DNA of 64,000 bases from Meconema thalassinum (taxonomy: Eukaryota; Arthropoda; Insecta; Orthoptera; Tettigoniidae), in the NCBI GenBank assembly GCA_946902985.2, contig OX336388.2:222912467-222976466 (forward strand). The letters are read 5' to 3'. Of this stretch, positions 36,030-46,545 are shown piece by piece. A program made the position numbers and the translations under genes. Each line of letters starts with the position of its first letter. Positions within the stretch are counted from its first letter, which is position 1. The notes beneath the pieces are model-generated. The model worked only from the letters and a program-made list of their open reading frames with translations, had not been told where the DNA came from and ran no database searches.

Positions 36030-36452
36030 GTATGGCTTTTAGTGCCGGGAGTTTCCGAGGACATGTTCGGCTCGCCAGAGGCTGTAGCTGCTTCAAGTGG
36101 ACACCCATAGGGTGAGCTACAAGTTCCGTTCAATTTCAAGTAGTTCCAACTATCGCTACCATATGTCACTGATAGGCTACTTAGTGGTGAACGTTGGAAC
36201 TTTGATTGAGCGTTCCAATGAAATCTAACCTAGAAATTTAGCTTCACACATTTGTAGTTAGTGGGATGATCTTTTACATGCCATAAATCTATGACATGGG
36301 CCCGCCGGCTTAACTTCCCCTCCGAAAGAAGGTATAGGCCTACTAAAGGATTTTGAATGCTCTTAAAAAATCCGGCGACTTCGGCCGGGTCTGAACCCGC
36401 GATCTTGGGCACAGCAGGTCAGCATGCTACCAACTACGCCTCAGAAGCCGCT
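36030..36452 (-). mobile_element. SINE-A2 copy 1 (SINE-A head with alternative tail)
   Basis: The minus-strand head and central domain match SINE-A (head near 36385-36452). The 3' part (36030-36230) matches 62879-63305 rather than the SINE-A tail. Part of its extreme 3' end lies at 35690-35720, separated by the SINE-E insertion. Confidence 0.8.
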
Positions 36453-36469
36453 TAGTAAGGTACTATCTT

Positions 36470-36575
36470 AGCATTTTCCTGGTGGGAGAGTCGGAAAAAT
36501 TAAACCACACTCAGGATAGCCGTTGTTACAGCCGGGATTCGAACCCTTAATCTCCGGACTAAGCTGCAGGTCCCA
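36470..36575 (-). repeat. tRNA-like SINE fragment
   Basis: On the minus strand, GGGTTCGAATCCCGGC (a B-box-like run) lies near 36532-36547 and is followed by a short body. It is not a tRNA gene: no matching acceptor stem or anticodon arm was found. Confidence 0.4.
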
Positions 36576-36699
36576 AACGTGGTAGTGGAAAACGATTTAA
36601 CGTGCACTTTAGACTGTATAATAATAATACATATAAGGAATGACTTTCATTCTCGGAAATATACCAGTGTTTTACACCGAGCGGTAGTACAAGCTGACT

Positions 36700-37292
36700 T
36701 CAACCACACTCCCCTGAACCTCCATGAAGGAAATTTCGTCATGAAAGACACACTGGGCAGAGAGAAGGTGCAGAGATGGGCTGGAAAAGAACTTCATGGC
36801 AGATTCTACAACCAGTGCAATGACAAAAATATTGACAAACAGCTTTCGAACATATGGCTGTGAAGGGGAGAGTTGTTTCCAGAAACTGAGGGATTTAATC
36901 AGACGAAACAGGACAAAGTTATCGCTACAAGAAGTTATAGGAAACACATCCTGAAAGATCAGACTGTTGTAGATGACGAATGCAGGAAGTGCAATACCGG
37001 CCCAGAAACCATAGAGCATATTCCCAGCAGCTGCAGAATTCTAGCGCCAACATCTTACACTGAGAGGCATAACGATGTTGCCAAAGTCATTCATCAAGAA
37101 CTCGCCCTAACCCGATCTCTCTTAAACGACAGGACGCCTTATTACAAATACTCTCCAGAAAGTGTGCTGGAAAACGAAGATTACAAGCTGTATTGGGATC
37201 GCACTATTCAAACAGACAAAACAACTCCTCATAATAGACCAGACATAACTTTAACTGATAAGAAGAACCATCACACGTACTTGATCGACATA
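36700..37292 (+). pseudogene. R2/R4-like LINE, CCHC motif and endonuclease segment (5' piece)
   Basis: C-terminal region of a non-LTR retrotransposon with a restriction-like endonuclease. Readable in one frame: GREKVQRWAGKELHGRF, an in-frame TGA at 36861-36863, a zinc motif of the form C-x2-C-x7-H-x5-C (near 36980-37035), then the endonuclease signature RPDI...YLIDI (near 37240-37292), where the conserved PD and D residues are seen. The frame is cut at 37292 by a TIR element and resumes at 38949. The reverse-transcriptase part is missing. Clade (R2, R4/Dong or NeSL) not settled. Confidence 0.8.
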
Positions 37293-38029
37293 GAGGAGCT
37301 AACTTTCAAAAGAGACTTTGTCACTCAAATACAACTTTAGGGAATGACCAAAAAACCGATTTCTCTCAAATTAACATCTTATTGCTTATTTTATGCATTT
37401 ATGTACACACATATGGGTTATAAAAATGTAACAAGACACTCTAATGAAATCAAACTACAGTAGATATTCAGTATTTACATACTAAATTCTGGACATAGTT
37501 GTTATTGACTGAACAGAAAAGACATAATCCTTTTTGTTTGCATGAACATGGGACATAGTCCTCTTTGACTGCATAATATTTTGATAAGGCCTAAACATCT
37601 AACTCATTTCGAAACATTGTAATAAGCCGAACATTCAACCGCAATGTCATTTACTTAGTTAATATTCAAAACGTCCATTCTTATGAAACGTTACAACAAC
37701 AATCTTCTTTTATACATGGAATCCCACATCATCTTCCAGTCACATAATACTTCCTCACGAGGAACACTTGCTGCAGGTGTATCCATTAACAACCTCTAGT
37801 ACCATTGCAAATCTTTTCGCCTAAACCAATTTTCACCTACTTACATTTCTAAGTTTATTTCACCCATTTCTCTCTCACTTCCGTTTCATTGTTCCCTTCT
37901 TTTTCTCTCTTTGATCTATTTTTTCCTCTCTTCAACCTCTATTCTACTTTCTCCTAAAATCTGAGGCAGATGACCCCGTAGTTCCGCCCCTTAAAACAAC
38001 AATAACTAACTAACTCCTACAATCTAATC

Positions 38030-38200
38030 TACCTAAGGGGCGTGGTGGCCTCTCACCAAGGTGGACCGGGATCGATTCCCGGTCAATGCATGTGAGATTT
38101 TCGAAGTTAAATGCCATGCCCTGTGGTTCGGATTCTACGTAAAAAGGAGGTCCCGTGGCTCATGATCGCATGGTTAATGGTCACGTAAAACTAAAAGCTT
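38030..38200 (+). repeat. tRNA-like SINE fragment
   Basis: A B-box-like GGGATCGATTCCCGG at 38069-38083 sits in a segment interrupting the coiled-coil remnant; a short body follows. Family not matched elsewhere in the window. Confidence 0.45.
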
Positions 38201-38560
38201 CCTTCCTTCCTCCTCTACCTGATCCTTCATCTCATCTACTCTATTAACAGCTACATCCAGTCTCTCCTCAACTTCTACTCTGCTTTCACCTACAATCTCC
38301 TCTACCTTCACCTACAATATCCTCTACCTCTTTTCTACTTTCACCTACAATCTCCTCTAACTGGCCCTTAATCTCTCCTCTGATCTCACTTATCACTTGT
38401 ACTAGGCTTTCTATCAACTTTTTATAATCTTGACCTAACTTCTCATTAACTTTAGCTACCGTACTTGATCTAACTTCTGATTGTTATGCTCAAGTTTCTG
38501 ATTAATTTCTCCCATCATGCTATCTTTCCATTTCCTTTGTAACAATCTCCGACTAGAACT
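38200..38560 (-). pseudogene. Coiled-coil (Gag-like) remnant
   Basis: On the minus strand the sequence reads heptad-rich, charged peptide such as EIRGEIKGQLEEIVGESRK with a few stops and frame changes. It is reminiscent of the coiled-coil region of the Gag encoded at 50027-52801, but I cannot show common descent by eye. 37850-37980 in reverse carries a similar short block. It could alternatively belong to the surrounding TIR element. Confidence 0.4.
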
Positions 38561-38948
38561 GTTTCACAAGAATCGTGAATAACCAATATGACAGAGGAAA
38601 CATTAATCAGAAGTTGGATTGAACAGCAAAAGCAATAATCATCATACACACAGGTCATACACTACCTCGCTGTTCACGCAAAGCATGATGGGAGTCAATT
38701 CTTATGATGCTAGAGTTCTGATTGGCTGAAGTACACAAAGTCTTGTTTGAACGAATACTGCAGTGGACAAAGTTGTTTTTTGAATGAATAGTCTACTTTC
38801 AGAGATCAATATAGCCAAGACAAAGTCACTTTTGAATGTTTACAGGGTGTTGGGACCTCAGGATAAATCTCACAAAGGGAAACCTGTACTAAACACATTT
38901 TTTTGAATTTTTGGACAAAGTCTCTTTTGAATGTGAGCTCCTCAGTCT

Positions 38949-39400
38949 GTTCCGAATGACCATAATATCCACCATAAATACAGAGAGAAGATTGATTGAT
39001 AAATATACTCCTCTAGCTATCGAGGTGGCTAGAATCTGGAGACAAAAACATGTGACGATCCTTCCGTTCCTCCTTTCTCCCACAGGCCTGACACCTACAT
39101 CCTTTTCAGTAAATCTAACCGCACTAAATCTTCCCATATACACCCACACTATTGCACAAAAGGCTGCAATTCTGAAGACCTGCAACATTGTTAGAGGATT
39201 TTTGAATACTCACTAGAATTTTCTTGGACCCTCTTGTGAAAAAGAGACGTGGTAGTTAACATTGCAAAAAAAAAACCTGTCAAACGTCTATGTTATATAC
39301 CTAGGTAGTTTGAAAATGTGTGCTATAGGCTTTAATGTACCGATATGAGTCATGTTACCAACTGTAAGTTGAGTGAATAAATAATAATTATAATTATTAT
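38949..39400 (+). pseudogene. R2/R4-like LINE, C-terminal piece and 3' end
   Basis: Directly after the TIR element the frame reads VPNDHNIHHKY, then, after a one-frame adjustment, the family's C-terminal block (IDKYTPLAIEVARIWRQ and QKAAILKTCNIVRGFLNT) ending with a stop at 39214-39216. A 3' untranslated region of about 150 bp ends in a TGAATAAATAATAATTATAA-type tail near 39370-39400. It continues 36700-37292. Confidence 0.8.
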
Positions 39401-39477
39401 TATTCTTATATAATTTTCATTTTATATCAGTAGGCACGTCTAAGGAGTGAGATTGAACCTATTCCTTTCTTGTCCAC

Positions 39478-40680
39478 AGCGGCTTCGGTAGCATGCTGAG
39501 ATTCTATGCCCAAAGATCGCGGGTTCAAATCCAGCCGAAGTTATCGGATTTTTTAAGAGCGTTAAAAATCCCTCAGTATACCTTTCTTCGGAGGGGAAGT
39601 AAAGCCGGCGGGCCCATGTCATAGATTCATGCCATGTAAAAGAACCTTTCACTAACAATAAACGTGTGAAGCTAAATTTGTAGGTTATATTTGATTAACA
39701 CTCTATTAGTTCCGACTTTCACCACCAGGTGCCAGTTGCAGTGGCATCTAGTAGCCACTTTCATGGCTAGATGTCGTTGACGGTTGCATTTGGTAGCAAA
39801 TGTAGGAACTAGGCTACTTGAAATTGATCGTCTACAGTCCTTACCTGAATCACAGATTACACACACTAATACAGCCATCCCTCCCTATATTCTTCTTCTA
39901 AGGTCCCATTCCAGTTTTGTACCGAAAATAAAATCCCATTAACAACAACCTACACATATGGGGTACCTACAGGTTCTGCATAACCCAATGCGTAAGCGAA
40001 ACGCACTCACTAACTCTTTAAATGTCTCACAATTAAACAAATACCTTAAAACATGTATATTTACAATGAAATAATGAAAGAATGCATCACGGTAACCATG
40101 GTAATAGAATCTCACAGGTCCATCTATTTCTGTAAGACGCAATGCAATTCCAATTATTACATTACTGTGAAAGTTTCCAGACGGTTATAAGGTTATCACT
40201 GAACCAAATTAAGCTGTAAAATTCATCAATACATACAGTGTAATGCGCTTAAGGGGGTCAAGGGGCACTCTAGAATTTTTCCACGCAATTTTCACGTGTG
40301 AGTGTGATACGAAAGGTTTTTTTCACCCGACTATAAAGGGTCTCCGAAAACCACATTTAAAGACCCTTAAATTAACAGTGTCTGTGATATTTCCATAAAA
40401 CTAACTTCGCTCTGATATACCTATGAAGGAATGACAAACCCCTAACCACTGCACCAGTAGCTGAATTGATCAAGTCTGATTATTCTGACCAAGGATAAAT
40501 CAGTCATAGCATTCATAATTGAGATTTTGCTAAGTGTACTCGTTAGGCCTACAACTAGAATATTCGCGGGCGAAGCCGCGACGGGTAATGCTAGTCACAA
40601 TTAACAACGGTTATCAGACAGATTCTACAAGTGGCTACATGACAGCGTTGTCGCAGCCCCTAAACTGAGGAACCAACTCA
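39478..40680 (+). mobile_element. SINE-A copy 4, split by a Helitron
   Basis: The head and body lie at 39478-39877 and the 3' tail at 40595-40680. The head has lost about 10 bp over the A-box. The two halves join precisely if the Helitron is removed, compared with 18345-18365. Confidence 0.8.
39878..40594 (+). mobile_element. Non-autonomous Helitron inside SINE-A
   Basis: Begins TCCCTCCCTATATT and ends with a GC hairpin (CGCGG-GCGAAG-CCGCG, 40565-40580), a 10-nt spacer and CTAG. It sits exactly between A and T of the SINE-A sequence CCA|TCACAATT, with no TSD. Length 717 bp, no Rep/helicase coding. A second copy of the same family begins at 63872. Confidence 0.85.
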
Positions 40681-40683
40681 ATG

Positions 40684-40910
40684 CGCAAACGACGGCTTAA
40701 GTTCTATGGACATCTGATGAGAATGGACGAGGACCGTTTGACGGAGAAAGTCTTCCAGTACATTGCAAGACTGAAGGCTACAACGAAATGGGTAGAAGAA
40801 ATAAGAAAGACGTGGTTGAAATTGGAATTACTGCCGCCGTGACCCACAACAGGAAGATGTTTCGAAGTCGCATTCACAACGTTAAGACATTTAAGGAGAA
40901 TCCACCAAAA
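40684..40910 (+). pseudogene. LINE C-terminal remnant
   Basis: A short frame with LKFYGHLMRMDEDRLTEKV resembles the GH..RM block of insect LINE C-termini, then a stop near 40842. Heavily decayed. Confidence 0.5.
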
Positions 40911-41083
40911 TGTAGGCCTAAATTGGTAATTTCTGTGGAGCTGTGGAGGATTGGAAGTGAATGAAGAATGTTTGGTAAGGAATGAAGAGATTGGCTCGAC
41001 AGCCTTAGGTTCTATGCGGTCCAGAGTTGCCCAAATTCGGAAACAAAAACAAAACAAAACAAAAAATGAAGAAGAGATTCGAG

Positions 41084-42484
41084 GGTGTGTTCCTGATTGC
41101 GGTCATTCCAGATTGCGTTCACCTCATTATCAATCCAGATTGCGGTCACTTTCATTTTAGGGAAGAACTATAAACATTCCAGCGTCCAGATTGCGGTCAC
41201 TTTTCTTGGCAGACCGGTCCGGTTGTAACTCCCCTGGGGTTTTCCTCACCTTTCATTTCCACCCCCTCTGGCCAGTGTTGGGGTACATGTCATGTGTCAG
41301 TTCTCTTTGGTCCTGATACACTACATTACTTTTACGTAGGCTTGCCATACGTCCCGGTTTGACCGGGGCAGTCCCGGTATTTTATTTATTCTTGTCCCGG
41401 TGTGCCGCCAGGTTTTACCAATGTCCCGGAAAACGGCTGTAAGATGTAAAACGTAATGAATGTATATGTTTAAAAATCTTTTATTAATCGGTTACTTTTC
41501 AACAATCAACATCGTTTTTTTGTAAGTTTAATTGTTTTTGTAGTTAGACAAAAAGTTGTAGTTTTACAAAAATAATAAGACTTAATAATTATTGTTTAAC
41601 TAAACAATTTTATGAAGTATTTTAAATTGTATTTTATCAACACTACTTTCTAGAAGGTAGACCAGAAAAATTATATTAAAAATTATAAAAGGAAAAATTA
41701 TATATTTTTATGTAGCAAAAATTCCTTTTTTATTTTTAAAAGGTGTGTAGAACTAACAATTTGGGTGCCAGATTCCCCCCTCCCGTCACTTGCGAGGCTT
41801 AAAAAAAGGCTTAAAACTCACCAATTTGCTTCTAATAACAACAACAAAAATCCCGGACCCCCCGCTCAATACCTCCCGGTAAGGCCATCCCATATTAATG
41901 TGTCACGGTTTCACTCACCAAAAATATGGCAAGCCTACTTTTACGAGACGAATTTTTCAAGGTAATGAAAATAATGTTTTTCACCTTATACAGTACCTAT
42001 TATAAAAATAGATACCTCGCGCCTCAAATGGATGAGGAGGGGCAGAAATTAAAAATTATACCCTGTAAGTATAACATTTCCCGTTACAAGAAATTTGTTG
42101 AAAGTGAAGGTCGTTGATACCGATCCTGAAACTTTTCTATTCTTAAGACTGAAAATGTTATAATCATTGCTTTACGAGGTGCTGTCAGACTGGGAGGGGA
42201 CTTGATTGTTTTAAGCGAAGTTTTATGGGGTGTGCTCAGCTGAACACTGAACTGTATTCTTTGTTTAGGTAGTGAAATATCAGTTTCCCTTTGTTATCCA
42301 CAAAACTTACGGAAGATATGAGTCAGTCGGGAAGAACCAAGAACCAAGAACCGGTCTCCCAAGAAAAGTGATCGCAATCTGGACGCTGGAATGTTTATAG
42401 TTCTTCCCTAAAATGAAAGTGACCGCAATTTGGACTGCTAATGTGGTGAACGCAATCTGGAATGACCGCAACCAGGTCACAACC
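41084..42484. mobile_element. 1.4-kb TIR transposon with 8-bp TSD
   Basis: Terminal inverted repeats of about 130 bp (41084-41220 and about 42352-42484) contain repeated GATTGCGGTCA motifs. An exact octamer, GATTCGAG, flanks both ends (41076-41083 and 42485-42492). No intact transposase is seen; short internal open frames have no recognised domain. The interior starts with a segment rich in CCCGG motifs (41350-41450, again near 41850-41880), perhaps a nested older element. An 8-bp TSD suggests a hAT- or P-like group, unassigned. Confidence 0.8.
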
Positions 42485-42607
42485 GATTCGAGATATCGAG
42501 ATACCGCCTTTTGGCAGGAAATTTACAAAATGTGGAATGTAGTTTTGGTGTTTTGTGACGTTCTGACCCTTAACAAGTAAATACATAAATAAATACTGTA
42601 AGTTAAA

Positions 42608-43520
42608 TCTCTACTTGATATAAAACTTAGTCCCCAATTCTAGATGTTCCGGGCAATCTCGAGAACCACTGGATGGATTTTGATGGAGTATTCACCATTC
42701 ACGTCGCCTCCGTAGCGTAGCGGTCAGCATGGTTAGCTGCCGCCCCGGAGGTCCTGGGTTCGATTCCCGGCTCTGCCATGAAATTTGAAAAGTGGTGTGA
42801 GGACTGGAACGGCGTCTACTCAGCCTCTGGTGGCCAAAATGAGTAGAGGGGGTTCGATTGCCACCTCAGCCATCCTCGACGTGGTTTTCCGTGGTTTCCC
42901 ACTTCGTCTTCGGGCAAATGCTGGGATGGTTCCTACTCTAAGGCCACGGCCGCCTCCTCCCCTCTTGCTTGCCTAACCGTCCCATTCTTCCCATCCCATC
43001 ATCAGGCTTTGCAGGTGAGGCCGCCTGAGCGTAGTGTTGGTCACACACCCCAGTTGTATCCCAGACTCAGAGTCTCAAGCTCCAGGACACTGCCCTCAGT
43101 GGCGGTAGAGGTGGGATCCCTCGCTTAGTCCGTGGGATTAGCCAACCCTGGAGGGTAAAACGATAGCGAAAAAAAATAAAATTAAAAAGAATAATCACCA
43201 TTCCATGAAAGGATTTCTCGAGGAAAGTTTCTGTAGAAAATAATTTATTTATGACCGAAGGAAGCCGAGCAGTAACGATTTCAGCAAATCGAGTCGAAGA
43301 AAAACCTGCGGTCCGTGCACCTTTTAATCTTACGCTGTGTAAACCGTTAAAAATATCTATATTATATGGGTATAAGATTTTTTCAGAATGAAAAGTTGTA
43401 AAAAAAAAGTCCGGGACAGCATATCTCTACAGTACCCTCACATCGCCCACTATAACTGTTATTATGTTTTCATTTCTTCGAACAATCTCCATTCATTTGC
43501 TAGCTTCGGATACAGTTTAC
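42608..43520 (+). mobile_element. Non-autonomous Helitron copy (3'-incomplete), split by SINE-D
   Basis: 42608-42700 and 43195-43520 match 1179-1600 of the Helitron at 1179-1777. The 5' end TCTCTACTTGATA follows an A. The 3' hairpin and CTAG terminus are not present, so the copy is truncated. Confidence 0.7.
42701..43194 (+). mobile_element. SINE-D, full-length 494 bp
   Basis: A tRNA-like head with A-box-like TAGCGTAGCGGTCAGC and B-box-like GGGTTCGATTCCC (42757-42769), a long body and an A-rich tail (43169-43194). A 9-bp TSD, TCACCATTC, lies at 42692-42700 and 43195-43203. Related to the minus-strand copy at 44650-44940. Confidence 0.85.
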
Positions 43521-43599
43521 GAGATAGCTATCAAGCGGTATGATGGGTTAAAATCACTCACTGGACTATCAATTATATTATCATGGAGATGCATGTGCA

Positions 43600-44360
43600 A
43601 CGAATTCTAGTCAGACGTAATTTAAGAATGGCGAGGTGCATGAAACACAAATCCCCCTTAAGTCACCCTGGAATTTTGTACGGTGATAAAGGAAACTACG
43701 TGCATTTCACCTATGTGACCATTGAAAACCTGGTAACTACAAAACCAACATGGCGGCCAAGCGAATTTTCGACATTTAAATAGACGTTTCTCTCGATTTA
43801 ACAAATCAAACGCCATGAAACTTGGTACAGTATATGTTTATCCACATTGTAATGCACCAACACCTAACTTCGTTCAATTGTTTGCATAATCTCAAGATGG
43901 CGGCTGTGCGAAATATTTCACCGGCATTCTAGCCTATATCTTTGAAACTATTACCGGTATCACCCTGAAATTTTGTTTGGAGATAAAGGGCACTACTGGA
44001 CGTTCATCTATGAGACTTTCAAAAACCGGTTAACTACAAAACGAACATGACGGCCAAGCGAAAATGAAAGTTTTAAATAGGCTTTTCTCGCGATTTAATG
44101 ATCCAAACGCAATGAAACTTGGCACAGAAAATGTTTATACACATTGTAATGCACTAGTATCTAATTTTGTTCAATTGTTTACATAACCTCAAGATGGCGG
44201 CTGTGCGAATTTTAAAGTTAAGTTTTTATTTCTTGTGTCGTAATCATGCGATCGAAGTGAAAGTTTTTATAATGAACCTACGCAATAATTGTCCTTTAAT
44301 GTTACATAACTCTAAGACCTACATATATAAAAATCCAACATGGCTACCATCCGCAACTTT
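43600..44360. repeat. Tandem repeat, unit about 297 bp
   Basis: AACTACAAAAC followed by GGCGGCCAAGCG or a variant occurs at 43735 and 44032. CTCAAGATGGCGGCTGTGCGAA follows in both units, and a degraded third unit begins near 44330. No coding. Confidence 0.75.
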
Positions 44361-44554
44361 TAGTCGGTTCTCAATATCTACGAATCTATTACAGCGATCA
44401 AACTGAAATTGTGTATGTTGATAGAGGCAATTAACATTAGTAGGATATATGAAAATAGGCTTTAGTTCTTCACGGAACTACTTGTCAGGATTTTGGTGGC
44501 TCTTTTAATAGCGTACGTACAGATCTCATCAGTTTTTGCTGTTGCTTATTTTTA

Positions 44555-44945
44555 GAAACTGCAACATCGCGGTCATATGGCCCCTTGTATTTTTGGGTGT
44601 GTGTGGAATTTGGCTCATAACATATTTTATTGTGATGGCTGTACTCGAGTGTGTTTTAATTTGTAAATTGGGGGGTTTGGGGGGGGGGGTGGTGGTGGTA
44701 GGATTAGGAAGGAGGTGGCAGTGGCTATTCTTGAGTAGAAATAGGAATCCACGGAAAACCCCACTTCCAGGATGGTCAAGGTAGGAATTGAACCATCTTC
44801 CCCTCAGTTAAACCTCATGAGGCTGAATATACCCCGTTCCAGCCCCCACACCACAATTCTAATTTCTTGACAGAGCCGGGAATATAACTCGTACCTCCGC
44901 TAGCCGCTACACCATCTGTTCATCACAGAACGTCAGTTGAAGCGA
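44555..44945 (-). mobile_element. SINE-F copy 2 (SINE-D head and body, SINE-A-like tail)
   Basis: The minus-strand head and body at about 44680-44945 align with SINE-D (GTAGCGGCTAGC, then TTCCCGGCTCTG, then GGGGTTTTCCGTGG). The 3' part at 44555-44660 aligns with the SINE-A tail (CAGCCATCACAAT, then ACACACACCC, then GGCCATATGACCG). A G-run at 44675-44690 separates the two modules. Confidence 0.7.
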
Positions 44946-45139
44946 TCGGCTAAGGACACCATTGATCAGTCTTTTGCCAAGTACAATACCAAATTCAAGT
45001 TTTTTCTTAATTACCATTTCTCCCCCTCATGATCACACTACTGTGACTATGGAAAGTTTCGTGAGTCATCCTAAAATGAATATAGCAAGTAGTTCCGTGA
45101 CGAACTAAGGAGCCTACTTTTCTTAGAATTTATGAATTA

Positions 45140-45577
45140 ATCTATTATTGAGCCAAGTTTGGATAAAATCCATTTGTTACTATAGAAGTTACATGCATTT
45201 AAAAATTGGACTTATCAGAAGGATTAAATAATTTTGGCAGCACTGACGTAAATTGGTTACCCCAAATTAATTTAGAATGTTAGATACCGGTACTATACGT
45301 AGTCTATGTAACGTTTAGAGCTGTTGGCTTGCGTATATTCTGGTTTAAGTTATAGATATTAGGGTAAATAGATCGAGTGAGAGAGCATTTATTTACAGTT
45401 GACAGCCCTGCTGGCTCTTAAGAATACGCATATTCATATGAGTTAAGGTACAAAAGTCACATACGAAATTAGGTTGAAATCCATTTGTTAGTATAGTCAA
45501 GTAGTTACATGCATTTAAAATTTGGACCTATCAACAAGCTTAGAATCATGTTGGCAGTACTGACGTATACTAGGTAC
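45140..45577 (+). repeat. Host tandem repeat, left side of the LTR insertion
   Basis: Two partial units about 330 bp apart share TTACATGCATTTAAAA and GGCAG(C/T)ACTGACGTA. The second unit stops at the GTAC target of the LTR element and continues at 60577. The first unit keeps an uninterrupted equivalent of the site near 45250-45270. Confidence 0.75.
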
Positions 45578-46268
45578 TGAACCCATGGGCCATAGGGTCC
45601 ATGACGGTCGAATCCATGTCCTTAAGGAAGAAATGAAAGAAACGTATAGTTTCTTAAAGGAACGGAGAGAGATTTTAAGCCAGGAATATAGCTTAACATT
45701 GTGCAAGCGACTAGGGACAGATGTTCCTTAGATGAGATCACCCCACTCGACATTTCAGAGAGGGCTGGTCACGAGTATTAATAACTGAGTGGAACTTTCC
45801 ACCGTGTTAGACAGAGAAGCATGAATCGGAATTCGAGCTGACGTTGCTGGAATTTGACAACGCCGCATATGCACCCGAAGAGGAATAATTAAAATTAACA
45901 CGTTTACGAGCATAATAATGAGTAAACAAGCACAGCACAGTGAATCATTTTGAATGAGAGATTTTTCAGTATAGAGAAACCATGTAATAATTGTGCAGAA
46001 AAAAACTGCCGACGTAAGACGACGTCATAGGGGAATTACCTAAGCCTCTGTGGAGGGGAGAGAGCAAAAGGAATGCAACGCCCACACAATTGAGGACGAG
46101 AAATTAATTAATATCTCCGAATTGCACGATCGATTCTTAGGTGCAATAAGATCATTTGACATTGAGAAGATGAGCTTTCGGAAGGTATAATTTTTATAAT
46201 CGTGGCACCATTATTTTAGAAGTTGACCACAGAAAAGGCTTGAGTCTTATTTTTTTGTAGTAAAACAG

Positions 46269-46274
46269 TATAAA
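46269..46274 (+). promoter_or_regulatory. Candidate TATA box in the 5' LTR
   Basis: TATAAA, with an initiator-like GCAGTTA about 30 bp downstream. If used, U3 is about 720 bp and the transcribed R-U5 part exceeds 3 kb. Other TATA-like sequences exist in this AT-rich LTR, so this is a best guess. The 3' LTR counterpart is 57304-57309. Confidence 0.35.
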
Positions 46275-46319
46275 GCTTCGGGCGTTTCCAAGCCAATCAT
46301 GCAGTTATTATCAGCCTGC

Positions 46320-46545
46320 GGGCATGACACTGTGTCACGATCATCATTGAATGCAGTATTCAGACAGCCAGAGGGCACGTCACTGTGTCACATCGCATGC
46401 AGTCCTACGAGCATTCCGTGAGGGGAAGTGCTGCTCCACGACGTAGAAGAAGTCATTCCGACAGTCCGTGAAGGGACGTAACTCTTCGTTACATCGATAA
46501 CAGCTACCAGTACTCCTTGAGGGGAGAAACGCTGTTTTACACCGC
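46320..46545 (+). repeat. Array of about 50-bp hairpin-forming repeats in the LTR
   Basis: Five units start with a GGG-rich core at about 46320, 46373, 46422, 46473 and 46521. Each core is followed by a short inverted repeat with a different stem sequence: TGACAC/GTGTCA, CAC/GTG, GTG/CAC, GTAAC/GTTAC and AAAC/GTTT. The array is preserved at about 57355-57580 in the 3' LTR. Confidence 0.55.

Larger units (their letters stand above)
37293..38943. mobile_element. 1.65-kb TIR element inserted in the R2/R4-like LINE
   Basis: The ends at 37293-37322 and about 38914-38943 are inverted copies sharing GAGGAGCT and TTCAAAAGAGACTTTGTC. The GACAAAGT...TTTGAA motif recurs inside the right end near 38740, 38765 and 38818 as subterminal repeats. 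The LINE frame resumes just after it, which confirms insertion. No TSD could be assigned. Inside are a retroposon tail (37980-38030), a tRNA-like SINE fragment and a minus-strand coiled-coil remnant. Confidence 0.65.

Noticed and set aside
41336..41890. Separate nested transposon with CCCGG-rich ends
   Set aside because: The ends pair only weakly and no TSD was found; kept as a note in the enclosing 1.4-kb element.
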